This document shows positions 11,841 through 21,464 of a stretch of DNA of 64,000 nucleotides, one piece after another (position 1 is the stretch's first letter; every line of letters begins with the position of its first letter). Below the pieces are notes generated by a model. It was given only the letters and a program-made list of their open reading frames with translations, was not told where the DNA came from and made no database searches. Position numbers and translations under genes: made by a program. The DNA comes from Echria macrotheca. Its lineage: Eukaryota; Ascomycota; Sordariomycetes; Sordariales; Schizotheciaceae. The stretch spans positions 372,001 to 436,000 of the forward strand of contig MU839835.1 of the NCBI GenBank assembly GCA_030411725.1, in the 5' to 3' direction.

Positions 11841-12357
11841 TTTGGTTTGTTGTGTGCGTGGTGTTGTTTTGAATTTAGGGGTTGATGTAGAATTAGTTGC
11901 ATGCATGTGTTAGGCTGTCGGGATGGAAGTTGTAGATATTTGTATTGAATTTGGTGGTGAGGCATCAGCTGAGCATCATGAAGTTGAGTGCCCACAAACC
12001 CCTTGCAGACCGTTCGGACCGTTCTACGGTTCCTGCAGTAGCAGTGGTAGTGGTTCGTATAAAATCGCTGGCTGGCGGCCGGTGAGACCTTGGGCGGGAC
12101 ATCATGCCACGCTATGACCTGATTACTATATCATTCTAAATCCTTCAACCAGGGCACCGGGATTCGGTTGGACCAGCATTTCCTCGGACAGCAAAAAGGT
12201 TTAATGAGTCCAAACAGACGATACTTTTAAGTAGTTGATGCATTTTCTAATTCAGCAAAATCCAGTCTGCTATGTCATTACCGTCATGTATGTTGACCCC
12301 TGAATACCCCTGACTATGACACCGTCCACCTTGTTCCAACCAACGCCAGACCAAGAA
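11841..12357. other. Short intergenic region between two secreted-protein genes
   Basis: About 0.5 kb that serves as 3' region of the 12358-13064 gene and promoter of the 11150-11840 gene. A TATAAAA lies at 12058-12064. Nothing else was seen. Confidence 0.4.
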
Positions 12358-13064
12358 TCACAAAACAAGACCTTCATAATACGGCTTCAGATCCAGCGTC
12401 GCCGGCGTACACTTCACATCCCTCGTCGAGTAAAACTCGCCGGTACCAAACGTGTAGTTCGGGTTCGTCCACGACACATCCGTACACTGCAGGTTCAGAT
12501 CCGTCTTGGCAAGCCCGAGAAACGTGACCCTACAACTCATTAGTACCTACCATACTCACAACACACCCCAAAGAATACGTACGGCTTCTTGTCTCCACAC
12601 GTCCATGTCTGGTTTAGCTCGAAGCGCGAGTGCGTAAAGAACTTGAACGACGTCGCCGGCAGCGCCGCCACCGCTGGGCTTGGCGTGCACGTGTACCACT
12701 GGTCGCCGTAGAAGAAATCGCTGAGCCGGTCGCTGTCGGCCTGGCACCGGATCGTCGCCGCCACGGCCGGGTTGGTGAGGTTGAACGACACGGTTCCCCA
12801 CGAGTTCTGGTGCGCCGGCGTCGTGAAGTACCAGAAAGCGTGGTACTCGATGCTTAGCTTCCAGGCGAAGTCGTGCAGCGACGTGTCGAGACAGGTTCCG
12901 CAGCCCGGTGCCGGCGGTGCTGGACACGTCGGACAGGTCGGGCAGTTGTGGTCGTGTCCATCGTGGCCGGGACCGCCCGGTGGACCGCCCGGTCCTCCTG
13001 GTCCGTGGGGGATGCAGGACGCAAACGTGGTGAGGACGAATAGAGGTAGAAGTGATAGAATCAT
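12358..13064 (-). CDS. Small secreted protein, possibly AA1-like (Alt a 1-like)
   Basis: Exons on the minus strand: 13064-12583 and 12529-12358, with a 53-nt intron, giving 217 residues. The ATG at 13064 is chosen because it gives a clean signal peptide, MILSLLPLFVLTTFASC; an upstream in-frame ATG at 13097 would spoil it. After a Gly/Pro/His-rich linker (GPGGPGGPPGGPGH) with CPTCPTC, a beta-rich Cys-containing domain follows with TPAHQNSWGTVSFNLTN and several aromatic residues. That pattern is reminiscent of AA1-like/Alt a 1 secreted proteins, but I cannot confirm it. It is probably extracellular. Partner of the secreted gene at 11150-11840 in orientation and size; they share no clear sequence similarity. 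Confidence 0.8.
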
Positions 13065-13603
13065 GGTGTTTGATTTTGATTCCGTTTTGTTAATCAAAGT
13101 TGATGATGCTGGCCCAAACAGACGAGCTGCAGGCCGTGCCTCTGATATAGGCCGGGTTCCGATTCAGCTCGGGAGATCATGATGCTGTCTCGTTGTCTCG
13201 TATTCGAGCGCAGCTGACTTGGTGCGTTTGTGTTCGGCATCGGGTCTGATTGGTGGTGTGTTGGCTGAGAACCAGGTGATTGGAAGCGATCGGGTCGCAG
13301 TGGTGTGGTGTGACCCCAGATCAGAATAGTTCAAGTCCCTCGGAAGTTGGGCACAGAATGTGGCTTGCATGTTGGGGAAATCTGACTGTGGATACTTGAA
13401 CGGCTGGACGATGGCGGAAGGACAAGATATCGTGTCGTCGCCGGAGCGGAGATTCAGCTCCGGATGCCCCCGGACGCCGAATGCCAAGCCGGACTTGTAT
13501 CCCGCCGATCTTATGAGTTCTTGGACACCAGCCTTCCGGGCCAACCCCGCATCGCGAACAGCTTCAACTTGAGTCAGGCAACTCGATTTGAGTACAGCTT
13601 AAG
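13065..13603. other. Divergent promoter region, secreted-protein gene and first HET gene
   Basis: About 0.54 kb between a minus-strand and a plus-strand gene. No gene was seen. An ORF at 13164-13544 on the minus strand has no recognisable features. Confidence 0.4.
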
Positions 13604-15847
13604 ATGCGTCGCTTTTTTCGCCGCCATCGTAAAAAAGCAGCAGTCCCGGACGATGCCTTCATTGTTGACCTGACGGCTGGACCGAGTGCTGGACCCAGCG
13701 GCCAGTCGCAGCATGTCTGCACTTCGATGTGCGATGGCCTCGCCTCGCTTCCGCCGGAATTCCATGAGTCCATCATCGCCCAGCTCACCGAGAGCCTGGG
13801 CGGCCAGACGCCGGACACAATCAGGATCGAGAACCTCCAGCTCAAGAACCCCCGGCTGGTGCCCGAGGGCACCCGCGACATTGGCTCCGAGCTGGAAGAG
13901 CGGCGGGATGTCGAAGGCAACACGGATCTGGCCGTCCTGCCTCTAGCACTTCCCACGACATACCAGTACCCACCGCTCCCTTCTGGACATGCCCGGTTTC
14001 TCCGTCTCGGCGGACTCGGTCCACACCCATTCGCCTACCTGGAGTCGCACCCGCTGGCGAACCCACCGCCATACATCGCCATCAGCTACTGCTGGGACCC
14101 GAAGAGCGCGCGGCGCGGTATGTTCCTTGACTCGCGCAGCTTCTCCATCTCGGAGACGGTGCTCGAGGTGCTCAACCAGGTGCAAGCTTCGCAGCACGCT
14201 ACCGGCTCTCGCGAGCTGCTCTGGGTCGACCAGATTTGTATCAACCAGGAGGACGGCGCCGAGAAGCTGGACCAGATCTACCGCATGGGGGAGATCTACT
14301 CGCGCGCCTCCAAGGTTTTCATCTGGCTCGGGCCCACGGCCGACGGCAGCGACGTCGCCCTCGGCCATATGCGGCGCATGCTGGACGAGATTGAGGCCCT
14401 CAACGACGCGACTGCCACCCGTGCAGACGTGCCCGATGACCTCATCCCGACGCTCAACGATGACCATGGAAAACTCTATGGTCACTTATTCCTGCGGCCA
14501 TGGTTCCGGCGGTTATGGACAGTCCAGGAGGCCGTGCTTGCCCGTCGACTGGTCGTCATGTGTGGCTATCTCGAGGTCGACTTTGACCTGCTAGCCCAAC
14601 TGGCCTTCTCGATTCTGACATATGGCTCGCTAGACCTGTTCCAAGTCCCCGGTGCCGACACAGAGAAAGAGATGAATGAAGCCATCATCGGCGTTGCCAA
14701 CCTCCACATGATCCGGCCCAAGAATGCGTCGGTCGACGAGATGCTGCAGGGTCTCGACATCGTCCGCTTCCGTGCGCTGGTCACCGACTCGCGGTCGCGG
14801 CAGGTCACCATGGCCCCGGACCGGGTGCACGCGCTCATGGGCCTCGCGCCGCGCCAGGTCCGCGAGTACATGGCCGGTATCCAGCGCAGCCACCCCGACC
14901 AGACGATGTGGCAGCTCTACACCCACTTCGCCATGTGTCTCCTGGAACACGATCCGGAGTGGCGTTTCCTCTCCTTCGCACCATCCAAGGAGCGCCCTTC
15001 AGAGCTGCCCTCGTGGGTTCCCAATTTCAACTCCGAGCCGCCCTTCGCCTCCCGTTTCGTGGATCCCTCGTGCAAGTACACCGCAGGCATCTCACCCGCC
15101 ACCGCCCACCTCGTCAGCCGCACGGTAACGCCAACCGAGCTCATCGCGTGTGGCTTCCGTCTCGACGTCATCGCCGAACTGGTCCCCCAGACCGCCTTTC
15201 GCGAGGACAACCAGAACACCAAGCCGCACGATGTCTACATCAGCGCGGCCGCGCGCGACTGGGAGGCCGCGTGCGTGAAGCTGTGCCAGCGCGTATATAA
15301 CCTCGGGCCGGAGCAGTTCCCGCGTTTCTATGTCGAGACGCTGCTCGCGTCGAGCACGGCCACGCCTGCCGACGGCGCACTTGGCGGCCGCGCCAACCAG
15401 GCATACCACATCTTTTACATGGCGTGTCGGCTGCGCGACCAGGCGCTGGCTATCATCCGCGAGGGCGGGCAGCCGGTGCCTGAGCGGTGGCGGGGGACGG
15501 CCGACGGGATGGAGCGGTTTGCTGACCAGGCCGTGATCACGTGGCGGAACAAGTTGCCGGTGCAGGATTACGCGCTCCTCTTGGAGTTTACGGCGACCAT
15601 GAAGGCGGTCTGCTCAGGCAGGCCGTATGTCATGACGGTTACGGGGCTGTTGGGGCTGGGTTGCCCCGGCGTGCGGGTGGGCGATGTGGTTTGTGTTTTG
15701 TACGGGACAACAGTGCTGTACTTGCTGCGGCCGAGGGCGGATGGGACGTACGAGTTTGTGGGCGATGCGTTCTTGCACGGCATGATGCATGGTGAGGCTA
15801 TTACCTCGCCACAGAGGGGACCGGATGAGATGATTCGGATACGGTAA
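13604..15847 (+). CDS. HET-domain protein (heterokaryon incompatibility type), 747 aa
   Basis: Single exon from the ATG at 13604. The N-terminus is basic (MRRFFRRHRKK), then comes a variable region. The HET domain (Pfam PF06985 type) spans about residues 157-310, with YIAISYCWDP, LLWVDQICINQED (205-217) and IYSRASKVFIWLGP. The C-terminal 430 residues are the usual variable arm of these proteins and end in a part with FVGDAFLHGMMHGE, a common HET-protein tail. In known cases HET proteins trigger cell death after non-self hyphal fusion, through partner proteins or TIR-like chemistry. The role of this copy is inferred only. First of three HET genes within 12.5 kb. Confidence 0.93.
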   Translation: MRRFFRRHRKKAAVPDDAFIVDLTAGPSAGPSGQSQHVCTSMCDGLASLPPEFHESIIAQLTESLGGQTPDTIRIENLQLKNPRLVPEGTRDIGSELEERRDVEGNTDLAVLPLALPTTYQYPPLPSGHARFLRLGGLGPHPFAYLESHPLANPPPYIAISYCWDPKSARRGMFLDSRSFSISETVLEVLNQVQASQHATGSRELLWVDQICINQEDGAEKLDQIYRMGEIYSRASKVFIWLGPTADGSDVALGHMRRMLDEIEALNDATATRADVPDDLIPTLNDDHGKLYGHLFLRPWFRRLWTVQEAVLARRLVVMCGYLEVDFDLLAQLAFSILTYGSLDLFQVPGADTEKEMNEAIIGVANLHMIRPKNASVDEMLQGLDIVRFRALVTDSRSRQVTMAPDRVHALMGLAPRQVREYMAGIQRSHPDQTMWQLYTHFAMCLLEHDPEWRFLSFAPSKERPSELPSWVPNFNSEPPFASRFVDPSCKYTAGISPATAHLVSRTVTPTELIACGFRLDVIAELVPQTAFREDNQNTKPHDVYISAAARDWEAACVKLCQRVYNLGPEQFPRFYVETLLASSTATPADGALGGRANQAYHIFYMACRLRDQALAIIREGGQPVPERWRGTADGMERFADQAVITWRNKLPVQDYALLLEFTATMKAVCSGRPYVMTVTGLLGLGCPGVRVGDVVCVLYGTTVLYLLRPRADGTYEFVGDAFLHGMMHGEAITSPQRGPDEMIRIR

Positions 15848-16249
15848 TTCTTTTGGTGGAAGATGGTCCTAGGGGATATCTTGTTGTTTGGGCGCGAGCG
15901 AGATTCTTTGATGGCCTAGCAAGGCCAGCCCACACCACTTTCTTGGCTAGTCATCGATGGCGGGATCTGTTTTGAGAGATGTGCTGGTCCGAGAGCTTAA
16001 CGCCGTAACGGCTAAGAGCTTGAGGTCGTAACGAACAAAAGCTAGGAGTGGTGTTTTGAGCTCCTGGTGGCCTGTGGCAATCCAGTATTACTTTGTATGT
16101 ACAGACTAAGTGCCATCCGGTACGCTCTCGATACAGCTCTCAACGCCGTCTCAGGAGTCGTCAGCGACTTGAAATGTTCAGAAGCGTATCCAACTGACCA
16201 CGGGGAAATCTGGCTTCATATCTAGTAAATACGGCGGATTTCCCTCAAA
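15848..16249. other. Convergent 3' region between the first HET gene and the esterase gene
   Basis: About 0.4 kb between convergent genes. It holds the 3' untranslated regions; nothing else was seen. Confidence 0.4.
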
Positions 16250-17620
16250 CTAGACCGACGCAGCCCTCTGCCGCCCTGTCTGCACCCCGAAAGGCAACGG
16301 CTTCCACAACACCTTGATGCCAAACCACCACAGCGCATCTTGCCACGTGTTCCAGTAATGGCTCCCAAACGGCGAGACCCTGTTGATATAGCGAATCCCC
16401 ACAGCATCAAAGGCCGTCTGCAGGTCCCGGGCCTGCGGAAACACAAAGTCGTACAGACCGTAGGCGACCATGGTACCCTTCTTGAGGAGCGCCGGGTTGG
16501 CAGCTACCGAGGCGGCATCGATATACGGCGGGTTGGTAGCCGGGGAAAACATGCCGTAGTAGTCGAACATGTCGGTGGCATTGACAAACATCTCATATGA
16601 TAAGACGCCGCCCATGGAGAGACCAGCAAAGGCGCGGCAGCTGGCGTTCTGACAGACATCGTAATGACTCTCCACCCACGGGAAGAGGTACTTTTGAAAG
16701 TTTCCGCGGACGTGAGGTGCAGGTGGGACAGGTACACTGAGAGACTTATTGCCGTATATGAAAAACGGGCCTTCGGAGTCGAGGTTGTAGAAAGATGGCG
16801 TAACGACAACCGTCGGAGGGATGTGGCCAAGCCGGATCAGGTTGTCCATGATGTGGCTCATGCGTCCGAGATTCTCCCAGTCCGCTCCGTTCCCGCCAGC
16901 ACCATGGGACAGATAAAGCAATGGGTATTTCTTTCCGGGGACGCTTCCGTACTCAGCCGGCAGATAGATCGAGAAGTCGTGCACATCTTGTGCGGGATGG
17001 ATAGATCCCGGAGACGTGTAGTTGACCGTCTTGACCGTGCCGCGGTGTCCCGCAGGCGCGTCCAGGGCGTAGTCAAAATTCGTGTTGAGCTCGGGCGACG
17101 CCTGGAAGTTTGCGTCGAAGGGGACCTGGAAACTGGAGGCAACCTGATCGCCGTGTACGTTCATGAACGGCGGCAGATCTGGATCGATGACCAGCTGGCC
17201 GGTGTCGATGCTGCAATTAGGCGCATAGTTGCAGTTGACGAGGTACGCGAAGCTGTAGATGCCGCTCGGCAACGGCGCCGTATACGTCCACACGCCGTCT
17301 CCCGAGGATTTCATCTCGTACGGCCACTTGTACGCCGGCTCTGCTGGAAGCTGGGGAGACGGGTTGCTGACATAAAAGTCTCCCGGTTGATATTTCCAGG
17401 GGTCGTAGCGTCCATTGAAGCGATACGAGGTTCCCGTGGCGTGGAATTGGTCCGTCAAGGGCTGGATGCCACCTCCAACAAGAACGCGCTTTGCCGTGGC
17501 GTTGACGTATCGAAAGTCGACCTCGTAGCCGGTGGGTGCCCGGCCTGTCTTGCGGATTGTGACAGACGCCAAGCCTATTGCCACGAGCCCGGCGAGGGCA
17601 AAGGCTGTGAAGAGGACCAT
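16250..17620 (-). CDS. Esterase of the PF00756 / CE1-like type
   Basis: Intronless, 456 residues, start ATG at 17620. It opens with a hydrophobic segment (VLFTAFALAGLVAIGLA), which is a signal peptide or membrane anchor, so the enzyme is likely secreted or cell-surface. Residues about 35-150 look like an N-terminal immunoglobulin/E-set module, as in enterochelin- and feruloyl-esterase-like proteins. The alpha/beta hydrolase part contains the GLSMGG elbow (Ser335), Asp391 in YGLYDFVF and His421 in GSHYWNTW, a complete triad. The substrate is not known; it could be a carbohydrate ester or another small ester. It lies between two HET genes on the opposite strand. Confidence 0.9.
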   Translation of the reverse strand: MVLFTAFALAGLVAIGLASVTIRKTGRAPTGYEVDFRYVNATAKRVLVGGGIQPLTDQFHATGTSYRFNGRYDPWKYQPGDFYVSNPSPQLPAEPAYKWPYEMKSSGDGVWTYTAPLPSGIYSFAYLVNCNYAPNCSIDTGQLVIDPDLPPFMNVHGDQVASSFQVPFDANFQASPELNTNFDYALDAPAGHRGTVKTVNYTSPGSIHPAQDVHDFSIYLPAEYGSVPGKKYPLLYLSHGAGGNGADWENLGRMSHIMDNLIRLGHIPPTVVVTPSFYNLDSEGPFFIYGNKSLSVPVPPAPHVRGNFQKYLFPWVESHYDVCQNASCRAFAGLSMGGVLSYEMFVNATDMFDYYGMFSPATNPPYIDAASVAANPALLKKGTMVAYGLYDFVFPQARDLQTAFDAVGIRYINRVSPFGSHYWNTWQDALWWFGIKVLWKPLPFGVQTGRQRAASV

Positions 17621-18209
17621 GACTGAGCTTGACGCGACGAAGGGAGGGAGAAGGTCCGTGTCTGGTCCAAGGCCATCGCGACGCGTCTTTATGAGGTTTG
17701 GGCATTAGGATCTATTCCCGGGTACCCGGTTCCGGTTGCTGGCGCGGGATCCCATGGATAAATTGTTGTGGATGAGATCATGACGGCCGTGGCATCCATC
17801 CTCGCGGCTACCACAAGCGAGACGGGCACTGGTGGGTAAATGTTTTCCTTGCGACCAATTTCGGTCGACTCCGCGTCCGATGGAGGGGTGCTTGTAGCCG
17901 GTTCGGCAACCGGGTTGGGGTGCGTGAGGTGAAGTTCATGGTCGGTTGGGGTAACTTGTCGCGTTTGAAAGACTTGCAGAGTCTGTAGAGACTGTCACAG
18001 ACTAGGTCGTTGTCGAGTCAAAGTTTCCACATCACTGGCGGTGCTGTCTTAACCCTAACCCACTCAAGCAGATACCGTCGAGGCAGCTGCGTCCGACGCG
18101 GTGGTTGCCTTTTCTTCAGAGCATATGCCCCGCTCCATCGACTCGACTCTGAGTCACAAAACAACCACACAAGTTACCATGTCTTTTTGCGTCCTGAAAT
18201 TTGACAAAG
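17621..18209. other. Divergent promoter region, esterase and second HET gene
   Basis: About 0.6 kb. It holds a short TTAACCCTAACCC (about 18048-18060), two units of the CCCTAA word, 150 bases before the second HET start. No gene was seen. Confidence 0.4.
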
Positions 18210-20441
18210 ATGAACTACGCGCCGTATCAATATGCGCCGCTGTCGGCTGGCCATCAAGCCGGCGAGGATGACGATTTCTACTCGATCCGCCTGCTTCACC
18301 TCCTTCCATCGCCCTCCCCCGCTTCTCCACTGCAATGTCTTCTCATTGAAACCCGGATGAACCCAGACGGTGACGAGTCTTTGGCCACAAAGAAGCCCCG
18401 CCAAGTCGAATATCATGCCCTGTCTTATACATGGGGTGACCCTATTTTCACCGAGACCTTGCCGGTGATCGACCACGTCGCTTGTGGCCCGATCACGGCA
18501 ATCCACATCACACAAAACCTCCACGCGGCACTCCTCAGTCTTCGAAAACCCGATACAACGCTGGTGCTCTGGGTCGACGCTGTGTGCATCAACCAGGCCG
18601 ATGTTCTCGAGCGAAACTCGCAGGTCAGCAACATGCCCACGACATACTCGCGAGCCTCCTCAGTCATTGTTTGGCTTGGAGCCGACTCACCACACCAAGA
18701 CGGGCGACTGTGTCTAGAGTTCTTCGACCGCCTCGCCCGATTAATTACGAGCAGCCTCTCTGAACCCAGTGCCTCGGAGAAGAGTGTGCGACCTTCCAAA
18801 AGGGCCCGGCGGTGGGTGGGTCGGCGGTCGATAGCTGGCTATTCAAGCTTGATCAATACGCACCGGAGTCTAAGGGCAGACTCGTGGAGGATACGGTTGA
18901 AGATCAACCGATTGGTCTCCACATTTCTCGATTCCGCCCCCGAAGCGCTGGTTTCCTTCCTGGAAAGGCCGTGGTTTCGCCGACGCTGGATCATCCAGGA
19001 AGTGGTCCTTGCAAAAGATGTTGTGATGCACTGTGGCTCATCAAGTATCCCCTGGAAGATCTTTGAACTCGTCATGGTTGAGCTGTTTAGCAATGACAAG
19101 GGCGGCTTTACCTCTGAGCATCGTACTACCATGCGTACTATGGCTCGCATGAGGCATGACCAAGAGGGCGCTAGGCGTCAGTTCCCACTCGAAACTCTTG
19201 TCGAGTTCTCTTCCTTCCTCTGTGCGGATCCCAGGGATAGACTGTACGCTCTGTACGGTGTGATGCAGCAATGGTTTCCGGGCTCCGGAGGAACAAACAG
19301 CACCGGTACCATCGATTATGCTATCTCGGTCGAAGAAACCTACACCAAATTCGCCACTCTCATGTTGCGTTCGAACTGCTCAGGGAGAGCTGAGTTAAAG
19401 TACAGCCCACTTACACACACCCTCCAACTTGCGGCATCGTTTCGAAGTACAGACGCACTCACCCAGGGGATGCCTTCGTGGGTTGTGGACTGGATGAGTC
19501 CGCCTCGTTTTGCCGTTCGGCCGCAACACGGAGCATCTCCCGGGGACCGCCCAAGAACCAGTTCGTCCAGGTCTCCCAGCATAGCTAGCGCGTCCACATC
19601 TTCCAGCAGAACCACTAGCCCTGTTGGTTTACCCGGAAGGGGATCGAGGCAGGAAGTGGATATACTTTCCGAGAAGGATGGCGTGCGCCTTCTTCTTGTG
19701 GCAGGCATCCTCGATGACGTCGTAACCGCCCGTATCGATCTTGATATCAGCCCTTTCATTCTCGGCCTGATTCCCGGTTCAAAGAGAGAGCTCAACGACT
19801 TTCTTTCCCGAGCAATAGAGTCTATGGAAGAGATTGATTTCCCTGGTATCGATCGGAACGACATCTATCGGACCAGGGAGCACATTGTTCGGGCGATCGT
19901 CACAACACTGGTCTCGAATTGGGAGCAAGTCCCAGCCAACTCTTACTTCGCCCAGACCAATGAAGACTTCACCGATTCGCTCACAGAGCTTTTCCTCGAC
20001 CAACTCCACCTCTCCAATTACCATTTACCAGAATCCTTACACCGTTGGCCGGCGTATGTTGAACTGATTGCAATTACCATGCGGGGTCGCAGTCTCTTCC
20101 TGACCGACAGAGGCTTCATGGGTATCGCCCCCTCCGATGTACGGGCCGGGGATGTGGTCTGTTTGCTGAGGGATAGTAATATCCCATTCATTCTACGACC
20201 AATCGGTGTCGACGTGCAATCAAAAGATGGCACCTTTTCAATCGCGAATACGTTTCCATTCCATGACGCCACGTATGTCGACAATCTCTTGGATCTGGAC
20301 GGTGACCCAACCGCATATACCAGATTTCAGCTCATGGGAGACGCGTATGTACACGGCTTCGGTGATGGACCCTGGCCTTCAGATTCCCCTTGGTGTGAAG
20401 AAGAAGGCCAGCCTCCTCTTTTAATACTGCCTATCGCTTGA
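18210..20441 (+). CDS. HET-domain protein, 743 aa
   Basis: Intronless. The ATG at 18210 is chosen; the frame continues three codons further up only through a TTG. The HET domain occupies about residues 65-270, with YHALSYTWGDP (68-78), LWVDAVCINQAD (120-131) and TTYSRASSVIVWLG. The typical block FLERPWFRRRWIIQEVVLAKD follows. The C-terminal arm carries a Ser/Arg-rich low-complexity stretch (around 440-470) and ends near DAYVHGFGDG, the usual terminal motif. It is predicted to act in vegetative incompatibility or a related death response, by family knowledge only. It is a different HET subgroup member from the gene at 13604; the two are similar only in the domain, so a recent tandem copy is unlikely. 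Confidence 0.93.
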   Translation: MNYAPYQYAPLSAGHQAGEDDDFYSIRLLHLLPSPSPASPLQCLLIETRMNPDGDESLATKKPRQVEYHALSYTWGDPIFTETLPVIDHVACGPITAIHITQNLHAALLSLRKPDTTLVLWVDAVCINQADVLERNSQVSNMPTTYSRASSVIVWLGADSPHQDGRLCLEFFDRLARLITSSLSEPSASEKSVRPSKRARRWVGRRSIAGYSSLINTHRSLRADSWRIRLKINRLVSTFLDSAPEALVSFLERPWFRRRWIIQEVVLAKDVVMHCGSSSIPWKIFELVMVELFSNDKGGFTSEHRTTMRTMARMRHDQEGARRQFPLETLVEFSSFLCADPRDRLYALYGVMQQWFPGSGGTNSTGTIDYAISVEETYTKFATLMLRSNCSGRAELKYSPLTHTLQLAASFRSTDALTQGMPSWVVDWMSPPRFAVRPQHGASPGDRPRTSSSRSPSIASASTSSSRTTSPVGLPGRGSRQEVDILSEKDGVRLLLVAGILDDVVTARIDLDISPFILGLIPGSKRELNDFLSRAIESMEEIDFPGIDRNDIYRTREHIVRAIVTTLVSNWEQVPANSYFAQTNEDFTDSLTELFLDQLHLSNYHLPESLHRWPAYVELIAITMRGRSLFLTDRGFMGIAPSDVRAGDVVCLLRDSNIPFILRPIGVDVQSKDGTFSIANTFPFHDATYVDNLLDLDGDPTAYTRFQLMGDAYVHGFGDGPWPSDSPWCEEEGQPPLLILPIA

Positions 20442-21464
20442 CTGGAATACTTGTGGTTCAAGAGCGCTAGTCTGACAGCCTGTGCGAGGTGCGTCTTGAA
20501 GGACTTGATTGACCGATTCTTGCTTGTTAGTGTTCCTTCATATTCTCCCCATCGCCCCTCGACATCCTAGCATGGTATTTTGAGCTAACTCCGGCTAAAG
20601 CATTGCACATCACAATGGCCCTGTATATTCTCCGACAATGCAAAGACTGTCGAAAAAGGTCGCTTCAGAGTCGGGATTCAGTTCTCGCACTGCTGGGTTG
20701 ATCTTCACGATGTGTCTGAATGGGGCTTCGCGTTGTAAGGAAGGGCTTCGTATTTGTACTGAAGGCCTCGCATTTGTAGCAAAGGCTGTCATATCTGTAC
20801 GCAGGGGTTTCTGATTTCAGCCAAGTCTCTGACTCAAACAGCCATGCCTGGGTAGCAATCCCCGAGGAATTAGCACACATGACCATGGAATACCTGTGCC
20901 GGGTCTGTCACTGACTCGCGATCAACCCTCCACACTATTCCAGGAGGATCCAACTGGGAACCTGCTTACACGTCCCTCAAAACCGAGGCGATGGATGATA
21001 ATGCGTGTGCAGTGTTGGTGGCTTGCATAGGATCCTGGGGTAGATAGCCCGTTGGGATAGTCGGGTGCGCACCTCCCGATCGACCGACCACTCAGAAGTC
21101 ATGGAAGCTGGGGAAGATCACAGCTGAACTGCATATCACCATCTTGGCGGCACCTACATGAAGCGCGCGCAGGATGGATTTGGGATAGCAACGGCTTTCA
21201 ACGTGTTCTCGGTCCCCGACCCGACCAATCACAGAGGACCAAAACTGCCACGACGTCCCGACAAGGCTAGGTTCAGCGACATCGTTCTAGATCACAGGAT
21301 CAGCTTGCTGATTGGGGGTTTTTGTGTGTGTCGGATGAGGGGGAAGGCGGAAGAAGGCTGCGATATAGAAACCGAGGAGGAATGCTCTTCGTTTCTTGTC
21401 TCTCCTCATTGACTCGGAGACATTCGACACAGCCCCTGCACATCTTCCATCTCAGACTGATACC
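20442..21464. other. Intergenic region upstream of the MFS transporter
   Basis: About 1 kb. No supportable gene. A T/C-rich leader precedes the start at 21465. Confidence 0.4.

Noticed and set aside
16664..17626. 320-codon ORF on + opposite the esterase
   Set aside because: Antisense shadow; the minus frame has a full catalytic triad.
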